Source: Evansella caseinilytica (GTDB taxonomy: Bacteria > Bacillota > Bacilli > Bacillales > Salisediminibacteriaceae). From it: a DNA stretch of 64,000 nucleotides. The notes below the pieces were generated by a model, which saw nothing but the letters and a program-made list of their open reading frames with translations, had not been told where the DNA came from and made no database searches. Both the position numbers and the translations under genes were made by a program. Every line of letters begins with the position of its first letter. Positions within the stretch are counted from its first letter, which is position 1. The stretch spans positions 145,459-209,458 of the forward strand of contig NZ_FNPI01000007.1 of NCBI RefSeq assembly GCF_900107275.1, written 5' to 3'. Below are positions 26,711 to 35,169 of the stretch, piece after piece.

Positions 26711-28009
26711 ATGAAATGCTTTCTGTACCCGGATATCGGACGTGTCGATGAACCGCTGCAACTGCATATGGAAGGCTTGATTCCCCGGGAGCCGGTAAAA
26801 ATGACACTAACGATGGATCATGAGGAAATCGGATTGTGGAACGCCTCCACAATAACCCATGCAGATGAGCAAGGGCGGTTGATAATAGGCGGGCAGAAAA
26901 AAAAGGAAAGCAATATCCTGATGAAGTTGATTCAGAACCTCCGGCCGATTGACGGGGGCCTTCCACAATGCTCTCATTCAAAGGAGCAGCTTAAGCCGCT
27001 GACCTACTATCTTGATATCAAAGCAGCGGAAAGCTTAATAACAGAATCGAGGACTGTCACCCGTTTGTTTAAAGAAGACTTTGTAGAGGAAGAAAGCGTA
27101 TCTGCCGGTCCATTATCAGGCACTTTCTACTTTCCGAACATCAAAAAAAAGCTGCCAGGTATTATTATTTTCGGCGGATTGCTGGACACATCGCCGCATG
27201 AACTGGGAGCATTGTTGGCATCAAACGGGTACGGCGCCCTTGTTGCCGATTATGTGGATTTCCAGGAGGAACGCACCTCCCCGGTTAACATGCCGTTGGA
27301 AACCATCGACCATTTCATCCAATGGCTGCAGCAGCATCCGCTTACCGCCGGAAAGCAAATCGTCGTTTTCGGCAGCTCAAAGGGTGCGGAGTTAGCGCTC
27401 CTTTCCGCTTCACGAAACAAGGCTGTTTCCGGAGTAGTTGCTTATTCTGCGCCGTGTCATGTAGTTCAATGTTCAACCATCCAAAAACCAAACATCCGCT
27501 GGACGGAAAACGGAAGAACGCTCCCTTCTATAAAGAGCGGGAAAATAACAGCTTTCGTTGAAAAAGTTATTCGTTATTATCTGAGAAGAAAAGCGGATTC
27601 TACCGCGGACGTTTTTAAACAGGAAGTTGAGCGGTACGAAAACAAAGGAAAGACGGAGGCCCACATTCAAGTAGAGAAAATCAACGGACCAATTCTGCTG
27701 ATCAGCGGAGGCAGTGATGGCTTATGGCCGTCGGCATGGATGGGGCAAAAAATCGTTTCCCGGCTTGAAGCCGCCGCTTTTCCATACGACGTCAAGCACG
27801 TAACCTATCCTCATGCAGGACATATTTTCGTTCAACCGTACTTGCCGGCTTTACCACACACCGACGCACCCGTTTCTCTTGGAGGAGCACCCGCGGACAA
27901 TGCCGACGCAGGGGAACGTGCGTGGCTGGAAACATTGGAATTCCTCCATCACCACTTCCCACCTGCGAAAATACCGATTTATGGTGCCAGGCACTCTGTA
28001 TCACTTTAA
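26711..28009 (+). CDS. acyl-CoA thioesterase/BAAT-type alpha/beta hydrolase
   Basis: The 432-residue protein has an N-terminal immunoglobulin-like Bile_Hydr_Trans region (about 10-125) and a C-terminal alpha/beta hydrolase of the BAAT C-terminal family. The nucleophile elbow is GSSKGAEL (Ser), with the acid in GGSDGLWPS and the base in PHAGH. Relatives hydrolyse acyl-CoA thioesters or related esters. The start has GAGGTGGG. Oddly, its last eight codons and stop lie inside a 50-base perfect palindrome shared with the trmL end, so the C-terminal tail GARHSVSL is probably the product of a terminator insertion. Confidence 0.85.
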   Translation: MKCFLYPDIGRVDEPLQLHMEGLIPREPVKMTLTMDHEEIGLWNASTITHADEQGRLIIGGQKKKESNILMKLIQNLRPIDGGLPQCSHSKEQLKPLTYYLDIKAAESLITESRTVTRLFKEDFVEEESVSAGPLSGTFYFPNIKKKLPGIIIFGGLLDTSPHELGALLASNGYGALVADYVDFQEERTSPVNMPLETIDHFIQWLQQHPLTAGKQIVVFGSSKGAELALLSASRNKAVSGVVAYSAPCHVVQCSTIQKPNIRWTENGRTLPSIKSGKITAFVEKVIRYYLRRKADSTADVFKQEVERYENKGKTEAHIQVEKINGPILLISGGSDGLWPSAWMGQKIVSRLEAAAFPYDVKHVTYPHAGHIFVQPYLPALPHTDAPVSLGGAPADNADAGERAWLETLEFLHHHFPPAKIPIYGARHSVSL

Positions 28010-28032
28010 AGTGATACAGAGTGCCTGGCACC
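27983..28032. terminator. 50-base perfect palindrome, bidirectional terminator
   Basis: Bases 27983-28007 are the exact reverse complement of 28008-28032. The outer part GGTGCCAGGCAC is a widespread Bacillus terminator word. It lies between convergent genes; the hydrolase stop codon is at its centre, and the trmL stop is two bases beyond its right end. Confidence 0.85.
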
Positions 28033-28034
28033 GT

Positions 28035-28508
28035 TTATTTCAATTCCGGAAAATGCTGTTGTCTTAGCGCTTCATACACGATAATTGCCGCTGTGTTCGA
28101 TAAATTCAACGAGCGGATATTGTCATTTTGCGGTATGCGGAAGCATCTTTCTTTATTCGCTTCCGTCAGTGCCGCTGGCAGCCCTTTCGTTTCCTTTCCA
28201 AAGACAAAAAAATAATCCTTCCCCGAATCTCGGAAGTCAAACTCGTGATAGTATTTCGTCCCGATCGTTTCAATGTAAAAAAATTCACCGTTAGGGTAAG
28301 CCGCAAATAATTCCTCCATGGAATCATAGTGATGCACGCGCACATTCGGCCAATAGTCGCAGCCGGCCCGCTTCAGCATCCGGTCATCCGTTGAAAATCC
28401 AAGTGGATGGATTAAATGCAGCGCTGTGTTTGTCCCGGCGCACGTTCGAGCAATATTTCCAGTATTTGCGGGGATTTCTGGTTCATGAAGTACAACATGT
28501 AATGCCAC
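28035..28508 (-). CDS. trmL: tRNA (cytidine/uridine-34 2'-O)-methyltransferase
   Basis: The product (157 aa) is a SPOUT methyltransferase of the TrmL/CspR type: N-terminal LHEPEIPANTGNIARTC, middle FVFGKETKGLP, and the C-terminal knot IPQNDNIRSLNLSNTAAIIVYE. It methylates the wobble ribose of tRNA-Leu isoacceptors. It starts at GTG behind TGAGGTGA. Proximity to yhbB, prkA and queG follows the Bacillus gene order. Confidence 0.95.
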   Translation of the reverse strand: MALHVVLHEPEIPANTGNIARTCAGTNTALHLIHPLGFSTDDRMLKRAGCDYWPNVRVHHYDSMEELFAAYPNGEFFYIETIGTKYYHEFDFRDSGKDYFFVFGKETKGLPAALTEANKERCFRIPQNDNIRSLNLSNTAAIIVYEALRQQHFPELK

Positions 28509-28572
28509 TTTGCTTCACCTCATACATTATCGTCAATTCCAATCGTAATCATATCATTTTCGCCAAATAATT

Positions 28573-28613
28573 GAAAGAAAGCATGACAGCACAACTCACT
28601 GTGCTTCGCTTTC
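28573..28613 (-). terminator. hairpin after the amidase gene
   Basis: On the minus strand GAAAGC...GCACA pairs with TGTGC...GCTTTC, followed by TTTC. It lies five bases after the amidase stop. The stem has internal bulges. Confidence 0.5.
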
Positions 28614-28617
28614 ATGA

Positions 28618-29526
28618 TCACGAATGTTTATCAATGATATGGAAAAACTTGTATTGTATGTTTGGCGTCCATGCAGTGGAATCTTCATATGCCCAGTAGC
28701 GCATCCTGCTGTTTGCCGTATGAGCATTTACGAGCGGCTGTTCTTCCCCATCCTTTGCCACAACAACCGTTGTATGCTGCCAGTGGTCATCACCGGTAAA
28801 ATCATAGCAGATAATATCACCAATCATTAACTCTTCAGCCCGTTGGACTTCACTGGCCTGCAAGCCTGATTTCCCCCCACTTAAATACCAGCGCAGCGCA
28901 TGGGCAACCGTCCAGCTGTAGCTCCAGCTTTTCCCTGTATACCACCAACCCTTTGCCCGATCAGGCTTCCCCACCATCGGAGCACCGCCGGCTTTCATAC
29001 ATTGGGAAACAAAATTAGTGCAGTCGTTTTCAAACCTTCGATAGCTCGGATTAAATTCATTCCACCAGCGTTCCGCATATTTCACTACAGCTAAACGATC
29101 GTACGTATAATTTGGTGATGACCGGACAGTCTCATGATTGTTTAATGGATTCCATTCATCAAACCCGGAAACCTTCTCCCCGTCACTGCTGACCAAATAA
29201 TCATCAATAAGCTCGCCATCCTCAACAATCGCCCTTCTTGTCTGTACTTGTTCCTCCATATACATCTTTTTTGGGTGGCGGATAAGATTTTGAACCGTTA
29301 TTAAATAATCCACCAGCGTCCGCTCATAATAAGCCTGTTTGTTGATGATCCTCCCCTCCACAATATTTTTAACAACCTCGGCTTTGCGATTTGCAAGACT
29401 CTGCTGCTTCCTTTCCATCGCTGCCATTTCCGCTTCACGAATAAAAGCGGGCGTTCTTTCAGGACTAATAAAATAACGTTGACAAACCTGTACATATTTA
29501 AGTAACTCCTTCATTAACGAACCCAT
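28618..29526 (-). CDS. YhbB-like protein with C-terminal amidase domain
   Basis: The 302-residue protein has a charged helical N-terminal half and a C-terminal Amidase_6 domain (YDRLAVVKYAERWWNEFN, NDCTNFVSQCMKAGG with the likely catalytic Cys, DHWQHTTVVV with His). Such domains occur in spore-former cell-wall amidase-like proteins. It lacks a signal peptide, so the site of action is unclear. I chose ATG 29526 with AAGGAGGG upstream; the longer frame has no ribosome site. B. subtilis yhbB sits in the same neighbourhood. Confidence 0.85.
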   Translation of the reverse strand: MGSLMKELLKYVQVCQRYFISPERTPAFIREAEMAAMERKQQSLANRKAEVVKNIVEGRIINKQAYYERTLVDYLITVQNLIRHPKKMYMEEQVQTRRAIVEDGELIDDYLVSSDGEKVSGFDEWNPLNNHETVRSSPNYTYDRLAVVKYAERWWNEFNPSYRRFENDCTNFVSQCMKAGGAPMVGKPDRAKGWWYTGKSWSYSWTVAHALRWYLSGGKSGLQASEVQRAEELMIGDIICYDFTGDDHWQHTTVVVAKDGEEQPLVNAHTANSRMRYWAYEDSTAWTPNIQYKFFHIIDKHS

Positions 29527-29731
29527 TCCATCCCTCCTTCTCTTTAAATGTATTCGTATGGAAGAAGGGAAAATGAGTGAAACAATAAAAACAGCGGAAA
29601 ATTCAGCGCTCCGCCGCCGTTTTATTAAAAGAGCGTGTTCAAAAAGGCAATGGTTCCGCTCGATGCATCGGCTACGAGAAACCCACTCATAGCCACCTTT
29701 AAAAGAATGCATCGGCTCCACTCATTGCATC

Positions 29732-29775
29732 GTGGTTGTTCAAAAAGATAAAAACCGATCTTTTTGAACAACCAC
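29732..29775. terminator. TTGTTCAAAAAGAT hairpin
   Basis: GTGGTTGTTCAAAAAGAT and its exact complement flank an eight-base loop; A/T runs on both sides give terminator character in both directions. Same family as 31791. Confidence 0.75.
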
Positions 29776-29820
29776 TAAAAGCGAACAGTTCACTTCAACA
29801 ACCGGGCTCGCATAAAAAAA

Positions 29821-29926
29821 GGCTGTGCCAAAAGCCAAAACGATTAAAAAAAATATCAGGGCAATGGCTCCGCTCATTGCTTCGGGGGTGTCTAAAAAGG
29901 AAAAAACACCCTTTTGAGACACCCCC
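29821..29926. repeat. inverted, internally deleted copy of the large repeat
   Basis: GGCTGTGCCAAAAGCC at the left matches the reverse complement of the right end of copies 2 and 3, and the GGGGGTGTCT hairpin at the right matches their left end. The core and second hairpin are missing. Confidence 0.75.
29884..29926. terminator. GGGGGTGTCT hairpin
   Basis: GGGGGTGTCTAAAAAGG pairs with CCTTTTGAGACACCCCC. It lies 30 bases after the ogt stop (29956, minus strand). Confidence 0.75.
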
Positions 29927-29955
29927 TTTGGAAGTTCAAATGTAAACACCTGCGT

Positions 29956-30486
29956 TTATGATATTTTTTGAATTGCCCCTTCCAGCCTCAGAAGATATTC
30001 CTTCTTATCAAGGCCCCCCCCATAACCGACCATAGAACCGTTTGACCCGATCACTCTGTGACAAGGAATAATGATCGGAATCGGGTTTTGGTTATTTGCT
30101 CCGCCAATCGCCCGGACAGCTTTTGGCGCGCCGATTTCCATGGCAATGTTTTTGTATGACTTCGTTTGACCATAAGGAATTTCCCTTATTTTGTTCCACA
30201 CAAGCGTTTGAAATTTTGTCCCGATCAAATCCAGCGGCAGATCGAACGCTGCTCTTTCCCCTTGAAAATATTGCTGGAGCTGCTGTAGTGCCGGCTTCAA
30301 TTCCTGCTCGTTTTTTTGGAAATCAACGTTCATCAAGCGTCTTTTCAGCCATGCTTCGATGTTGGCTCTTGTATCAGCCAGCGAGCCGAACTCAATGAAG
30401 CAAATCCCCTTACCTGATTTTCCGATCGTTAAGGTGCCGATCGGACTATTCATTTCGGCGTAATGAATATATGATCGTTTTATCAT
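29956..30486 (-). CDS. ogt: methylated-DNA-[protein]-cysteine S-methyltransferase
   Basis: The 176-residue protein has the active-site motif IPCHRVIGSNG with the acceptor Cys, the helix-turn-helix LVWNKIREIPYGQTKSYKNIA, and the C-terminal YGGGLDKKEYLLRLEG. It transfers the methyl group from O6-methylguanine to itself and is used once. I chose ATG 30486 with GCGGGG upstream. It follows queG closely and is likely co-transcribed. Confidence 0.93.
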   Translation of the reverse strand: MIKRSYIHYAEMNSPIGTLTIGKSGKGICFIEFGSLADTRANIEAWLKRRLMNVDFQKNEQELKPALQQLQQYFQGERAAFDLPLDLIGTKFQTLVWNKIREIPYGQTKSYKNIAMEIGAPKAVRAIGGANNQNPIPIIIPCHRVIGSNGSMVGYGGGLDKKEYLLRLEGAIQKIS

Positions 30487-30574
30487 GATTAACCCCGCTT
30501 TCAGTCCAGTAAAGCTCGTTTTTACGAGTTTCTCTAATAGTACTGGACTTTTATACCTGTTTCCATCGTCAGAA

Positions 30575-31711
30575 TCACCCATTTTTAACGCTCTCAAGTG
30601 CTTTTTCTATTTCTTTCAGGACGATAGTGTCTTTTTCTCTTTTTTTCGCCGCTTCTAACTGTTCTCTGCTTCCCGCTCCGGCAATTTCTCCGATAGCCCA
30701 GGCCGCCGTGCCGCGTATTACCGGACGTGGATCCTTCCACAATAATTCATGCAGTGCCGGCAATGCCGCTGTTTCTTTAAAATGCGCCAAGGCAATAATA
30801 GCATTCCGTTGAATTGGCTTCTTGCCGCGCCAAGATCCGGCTATCGCCCCAAATTGCTCCTTAAACTCGCGGTTGCTGATGGCCAACAGCGGCAGCAGCT
30901 TCGGCTTAACAATTTCCGGATCGGGTTCCATTTCCGGATGATGATGAAAATCTTTTCCTTTGTTTTTCGGACAAACTACTTGGCAAGTATCACAGCCATA
31001 CAACCTGTTCCCGATTTTTTTTCTGTATTGCTCGGGCAACATATCCTTCGTTTGTGTTAAAAATGCGATGCACTTCTTCGCATCCAGCTGCCCTCCTTGA
31101 ACAAGCGCACCGGTCGGACATGCTTCCACGCATTTATTACAGCTGCCACATTGATCTTCAAGCGGTACATCAGGTTCAATCGCCAATGTCGTGATCATTT
31201 CACCTAAGTAAACATAGGAACCGAATTCCGGAGTAATAATGGCACAGTTTTTGCCGCTCCAGCCAATTCCGGCCCGCTCGGCAACAGCACGGTCGGAAAG
31301 CTCTCCCGTATCCACCATCGACAGACATTTTTCTTCCGGATAATTTGCCAATACGAATTGCTCCAACCTCTCCAGCTTTTTTCTTAATATCTTATGATAG
31401 TCCTCGCCCCAGGATGCACGGCAAAACAATCCGCGCCGCTCCCCTTTTACCGAGCGCCGGGCATTTTTCATCTTCGATGGATAAGCCAGGGCAATCGCAA
31501 TGATCGTCTTTGCTTCCTGGAGATGGATTTTCGGATTCGTCCGTTCTTCCATCGTCCCCTTTTCAAAGCCTGACTGATAATTCAGCTTTTGCTGCTGCAC
31601 CAATCGGTTTTTTAATGTTAAAAATGGATCCACTGAGGCAAAGCCGATTTTATCGATGCCTATATGTTTACTGTATGCAACAATTTCTTTTTTTAGCTGG
31701 GCGTTTGCCAC
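30575..31711 (-). CDS. queG: epoxyqueuosine reductase QueG
   Basis: The product (378 aa) has the cobalamin-dependent N-terminal domain (RASWGEDYHKILRKKLE, WSGKNCAII), two 4Fe-4S clusters (CGSCNKCVEACPTGA; CDTCQVVCPKNKG) and a C-terminal HEAT-like repeat, the Bacillus form of QueG. It makes queuosine from epoxyqueuosine in tRNA anticodons. I chose the GTG at 31711 with AGGTGA seven bases upstream. In B. subtilis the orthologue (yhbA) also lies near yhbB. Confidence 0.95.
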   Translation of the reverse strand: MANAQLKKEIVAYSKHIGIDKIGFASVDPFLTLKNRLVQQQKLNYQSGFEKGTMEERTNPKIHLQEAKTIIAIALAYPSKMKNARRSVKGERRGLFCRASWGEDYHKILRKKLERLEQFVLANYPEEKCLSMVDTGELSDRAVAERAGIGWSGKNCAIITPEFGSYVYLGEMITTLAIEPDVPLEDQCGSCNKCVEACPTGALVQGGQLDAKKCIAFLTQTKDMLPEQYRKKIGNRLYGCDTCQVVCPKNKGKDFHHHPEMEPDPEIVKPKLLPLLAISNREFKEQFGAIAGSWRGKKPIQRNAIIALAHFKETAALPALHELLWKDPRPVIRGTAAWAIGEIAGAGSREQLEAAKKREKDTIVLKEIEKALESVKNG

Positions 31712-31790
31712 AGTTTTCACCTGCTTTCTCTGCAAAATCATTCATTGTTTTAAACTGTTTGTTCACCGAGATCGTTTTTTTTATCTATAA

Positions 31791-31829
31791 GTGTTTGTTC
31801 AAAAAGATGCTTTTTATCTTTTTGAACAC
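31791..31829. terminator. GTGTTTGTTCAAAAAGAT hairpin upstream of queG
   Basis: GTGTTTGTTCAAAAAGAT pairs with ATCTTTTTGAACAC around GCTTTTT. It separates the tRNA-Gly transcript from queG. Confidence 0.7.
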
Positions 31830-31877
31830 GCTCTATAAAAATACGTTGCAATGAAAGGTGAAGAGTTCCGGACAACG

Positions 31878-31907
31878 AAAAAGTAGCGTTCCATCTGAAA
31901 CACTACT
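31878..31907 (-). terminator. terminator after tRNA-Gly(UCC)
   Basis: On the minus strand AGTAGTGTT and AACGCTACT pair (one G-U) and are followed by TTTTTCG, 17 bases after the tRNA 3' end. Confidence 0.8.
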
Positions 31908-31923
31908 CTGATTTATTGGTTTA

Positions 31924-31997
31924 TGGAGCGGGTGATGAGAATCGAACTCACGACATCAGCTTGGAAGGCTGAGGTTTTACCACTAAACTACACCCGC
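31924..31997 (-). tRNA. tRNA-Gly (anticodon UCC)
   Basis: A full cloverleaf: acceptor GCGGGTG, anticodon loop CTTCCAA (UCC), T-loop GTTCGATTC and encoded CCA. It is a lone tRNA gene. A second copy of its first 31 bases lies 147 bases upstream on the same strand. Confidence 0.95.
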
Positions 31998-32064
31998 GTT
32001 ATTAAAACTCATTTTTCCATTTCAAACATTGTTTTGCGCTTATGAAACGCCTTCCTTCTTTCCA

Positions 32065-32143
32065 TGTCTCTTCCTCTGCCAGCATCGCTTCGTGGGCTTA
32101 TCCGTCGAGACAACTCGCAGCTCTTTCTCGATGTAATGCTCGT
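32065..32143 (-). repeat. repeat core inserted upstream of tRNA-Gly
   Basis: On the minus strand it reads CGAGCATTACATCGAG, then GAGTTGTCTCGACG and, 39 bases from that motif's start, AGAGGAAGAGACA. This is the same core as in the large repeats and the trnD tandem array. Confidence 0.8.
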
Positions 32144-32174
32144 GGCTGAGGTTTTACCACTAAACTACACCCGC
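32144..32174 (-). pseudogene. truncated 5' copy of tRNA-Gly (31 bases)
   Basis: The segment is identical to the first 31 bases of the tRNA-Gly gene at 31997 down to the anticodon stem. It also has the same TTAATAAC-like flank. The promoter lies upstream of this fragment, so transcripts should contain fragment, repeat core and the full tRNA. Confidence 0.85.
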
Positions 32175-32196
32175 ATTGTTATTAAAGCCAGTTACC

Positions 32197-32225
32197 ATCG
32201 TACTATTATTTTTCTTCCTTGTCAA
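32197..32225 (-). promoter_or_regulatory. sigma-A promoter for the tRNA-Gly unit
   Basis: On the minus strand TTGACA, a 17-base spacer and TACGAT. It lies 22 bases upstream of the truncated tRNA copy. Confidence 0.7.
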
Positions 32226-32343
32226 CCGTGGCAGAATCCGTGGTTATCGGAAAACAGCGGGCCTCAACAGTTGCTTTCATCCGTTACGGCCCACCGTTTT
32301 GTGCCGGACAAAACACCTTTCCATTTACGCTGGCCGCAAACGG

Positions 32344-33582
32344 TTAGTGTCCGCCATGCTCTCCGGATATTTCCAATTTTTCGTCAATTATTCCTTGCAA
32401 TTGATGTGAAATTGATTGACTTGTTCCTAAAATATAGGCATGGTTGTATGGACCCGCCATCGGATTATCCGCAAACGTCGGACGGACAGTCGCGAGGTAT
32501 TCGTATAAATCTTCACTTAGGTCCTCACCATCAATCCAGATTAACGGCGTATGTTTTCCTAAATGTCCCAGCGGCGCACCGGCTATCGCCAAAAGCGGAG
32601 TGTCAACAGCGGCAAAGGTCCAGCCGTGGCCCGGCTCTGTCTGCCCCCAGCCTACCTGTGTCTCCTGATCACGAAATGTGGCAAATGCGATCGACATTTC
32701 TGCCGGCGTCGTCCCGGCGATTCGTTGCACCGCCCCAAACTCCTCCAGTTCGGTGAACAGTTGCTCCGATATGACCGCTTCCGATCCCAGGACATAAATA
32801 GTGGCTTGTCCATCGCGCATAGCCAATGCCTCTGCCGTCGCTTCAGGAATCACATCATCCTTTACATATAACAGCGATTCATTCATATGGGCAATCCAGT
32901 GTCCGGCGATGACAGAAAACGCTTGGGCATCTTCATCTACTGAAGCAATCAGCACACTGTTATTTACTTCCCCGACAAGATCGGAAAAATACTGTTCTAC
33001 ATCGCTTGCAAATTTTACCGGCTCCTTCCCTTTAATCTGCTCAACAGTATAATTTCCCAGCGCAGTGAACAATTCCTCCTCGACATCCCCCATAATCATT
33101 ATTTCCGTTCCATTTACATTTCCTTTCGGCTGCAGCCGCTCAATCTCTTGTAAAACTTCAGCCGGCAATTCCCCGTTTTTTGTAAAAAGGACTGGACCGT
33201 CGTTTGGATGATGAATCAGCGTCGTGCTTGCTAGGGCAATTCCCCAATTTTCAACCGGTACAAGAATGACGGCGCCGGGGCGGTTTTGCTCATGCGTCGC
33301 CGGCCAAATCAATTGTGACACCCACACGGAAAACTCCACCGGATCATCCGCAGCCAATCTCGTCGTGTTTTTCATTTGAGAATGCAACAAATTTGCCGTT
33401 GCCTGTTCATTGACTTCCTCCGGTACGGATGCAAACGCATCATGCGCTGCTTCACTATGATCATGCGCAGACTCGCTCTGCTCTTCCGCTTCCCCGGCAC
33501 GATTTACTTCCTCTGATGAACATCCGAATAACACAAAAACAAATGCCATCATACTCATTGTATTCACAATTACATTTTTCAT
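32344..33582 (-). CDS. lipoprotein with cell wall binding repeat 2 domains
   Basis: The product (412 aa) has a lipoprotein signal ending LFGCSSEE (Cys21), an acidic His-containing linker (HDHSEAAHD) and repeated CWB2-type units (AVILVPVENWGIALASTTL, VLIASVDEDAQAFS, ATIYVLGSEAVISEQLFTEL). CWB2 repeats bind anionic wall polymers. The start has GGGGAGGAAGG. It stands alone between the tRNA-Gly unit and an SDR gene. Function unknown beyond envelope attachment. Confidence 0.8.
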   Translation of the reverse strand: MKNVIVNTMSMMAFVFVLFGCSSEEVNRAGEAEEQSESAHDHSEAAHDAFASVPEEVNEQATANLLHSQMKNTTRLAADDPVEFSVWVSQLIWPATHEQNRPGAVILVPVENWGIALASTTLIHHPNDGPVLFTKNGELPAEVLQEIERLQPKGNVNGTEIMIMGDVEEELFTALGNYTVEQIKGKEPVKFASDVEQYFSDLVGEVNNSVLIASVDEDAQAFSVIAGHWIAHMNESLLYVKDDVIPEATAEALAMRDGQATIYVLGSEAVISEQLFTELEEFGAVQRIAGTTPAEMSIAFATFRDQETQVGWGQTEPGHGWTFAAVDTPLLAIAGAPLGHLGKHTPLIWIDGEDLSEDLYEYLATVRPTFADNPMAGPYNHAYILGTSQSISHQLQGIIDEKLEISGEHGGH

Positions 33583-33814
33583 GCTTCCTTCCTCCCCAAA
33601 GCCTTTGTTTTCAAAAAGCAGCTCTTTTCAAGCTATGTCTACAATAAAAAGAAAAAGTGAAGAAATGATGAAGTTCCGGGAATTTTTTTATCATTTTTTA
33701 GAAATAGTTATTTTTACTTAATAATTAATAAAGCTCAATAAATTAGAATACTTTGTTTATTTATTAGAAAAAAAGCCATAATAAGCAAAAGCAGTAACAC
33801 GAGGGGTGGGTAAG

Positions 33815-34693
33815 GTGAAGTACAGCGAAGTAAGCAATCTTCAAAAAAACGGACAGCCTCCTCAAGCACAAGAACAGCAGCCTGGCTTTGAGGAGCAAAT
33901 GAATCCGCAGCCGATTTACGACGACCTTAACTACAAAGGCAGCGGCAAGTTGAAGGATAAAGCGGTGATTATTACCGGTGGAGACAGCGGTATCGGCAGA
34001 GCGGTTGCGGTTGCCTTTGCAAAAGAAGGCGCGCGGATCACCATTGTCTACTTAAACGAGCATGCTGATGCGGAAAAAACGAAAGCAAGAATCGAAAAAT
34101 ATGGCGGCGTGTGCCTTTTAATGGTGGGAGACATCGGAGATGAAGCATTTTGCCGCTCTGTTGTTGATAACACGGTCGCGGCATACGGCCGGCTGGACTG
34201 TTTGATTAACAACGCGGCAGAACAGCATTACCAGAAAAATATTGAAGACATTACGGCGGAACAAATGGAACGGACGTTTAAAACAAATATTTTTTCATGC
34301 TTTTATTTGACAAAGGCCGCGATGCCTCATCTGCAACCGGGGAGTACCATCATCAACACTGCGTCAATTGTAGCTTATAAAGGAAATCCCACATTAATTG
34401 ACTATTCGGCAACAAAAGGGGCGATGATTGCCTTTACACGCTCTTTATCACAGAACATTGTATCCAAAGGGATCCGTGTCAATGCTGTGGCGCCAGGCCC
34501 GATATGGACACCTTTGATTCCCGCTTCCTTTCCGGCTGATCAAGTAGCGGAATTCGGCACATCTATTCCGATGGGAAGACCGGGCCAGCCGGCAGAGCTT
34601 GCACCAAGCTACGTATTTCTTGCTTCGGATGACTCGTCTTTCGTCAGCGGCCAGGTCATTCATGTAAATGGCGGTGACATTATTAACGGATAA
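33815..34693 (+). CDS. SDR family oxidoreductase (YhdF/YhxC-like)
   Basis: The 292-residue protein has the Rossmann motif TGGDSGIGRA, the NNAAEQH segment and the catalytic YSATKGA with Ser in NTASIVAY, plus a 40-residue N-terminal Gln/Pro-rich extension typical of the stress-related YhdF/YhxC group. It reduces or oxidises small alcohols or aldehydes with NAD(P). I chose the GTG at 33815 with GAGGGG upstream; a GTG nine bases earlier lies on the ribosome site. Substrate unknown. Confidence 0.88.
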   Translation: MKYSEVSNLQKNGQPPQAQEQQPGFEEQMNPQPIYDDLNYKGSGKLKDKAVIITGGDSGIGRAVAVAFAKEGARITIVYLNEHADAEKTKARIEKYGGVCLLMVGDIGDEAFCRSVVDNTVAAYGRLDCLINNAAEQHYQKNIEDITAEQMERTFKTNIFSCFYLTKAAMPHLQPGSTIINTASIVAYKGNPTLIDYSATKGAMIAFTRSLSQNIVSKGIRVNAVAPGPIWTPLIPASFPADQVAEFGTSIPMGRPGQPAELAPSYVFLASDDSSFVSGQVIHVNGGDIING

Positions 34694-34792
34694 GAATCAA
34701 TACATGACAGGCGAACACAGCCATTTTTTTCTTCGCCAAATTTACTGCATGAAAAAATACAATTAGGAAAAATTATTGATATGGAGGTGATA

Positions 34793-34969
34793 ATGATGGC
34801 CAGAAACAACAACCGAAACCGCAACAACAACAATAATAATAATAACAATAATCAAGAACTAAACGTCGACAACATCAACGCCGAGTTTGCCGACGAAAAT
34901 AATTTTAACAACAATAACAATAACAATCGTAACCGCAATAACCGCAACAACCGTAACAACAACCGTTAA
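34793..34969 (+). CDS. asparagine/arginine-rich small protein
   Basis: A strong GGAGGTGATA site precedes ATGATG. The 58-residue product is mostly Asn with Arg: MMARNNNRNRN, a poly-Asn run, the central LNVDNINAEFADE, and a C-terminal NRNNRN block. The coding repeat is AAC/AAT. Similar low-complexity proteins occur among spore or coat proteins of Bacillus; I cannot assign a family. Length of the Asn runs may vary between strains by replication slippage. Confidence 0.75.
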   Translation: MMARNNNRNRNNNNNNNNNNQELNVDNINAEFADENNFNNNNNNNRNRNNRNNRNNNR

Positions 34970-34990
34970 GCATTCGATTTCTAAAACATT

Positions 34991-35036
34991 CAGGAGTGTC
35001 TCAAAGGAGATTTTCGCTCTTTTTGAAACACTCCTG
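34991..35036. terminator. CAGGAGTGTCTC hairpin between convergent genes
   Basis: CAGGAGTGT..TCAAA pairs with TTTGAAACACTCCTG with one bulge; it can end both the Asn-rich gene and the SDR gene at 35170. Confidence 0.75.
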
Positions 35037-35169
35037 AAACTTCGAGCTTTTCACCATATCTACGCAGGCAAAATCCTCTTGGCTAACCTTCACATGTCAT
35101 ACCCGCTGCGGCAGAAACAAGGACGCAGCGAGTCAAACAGATAACAATCGATCTTTTTGAACAAATACT

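Larger units (their letters stand above)
29527..29955. other. intergenic region packed with repeat pieces
   Basis: The 429 bases contain a TGTTCAAAAAG end (29642), a perfect hairpin (29732-29775), an inverted internally deleted copy of the large repeat (29821-29926) and its GGGGGTGTCT hairpin. No gene was found. Confidence 0.65.

Noticed and set aside
32064..32756. 230-codon plus-strand frame
   Set aside because: It is antisense to the cell-wall-binding lipoprotein gene and crosses the truncated tRNA-Gly; no ribosome site.
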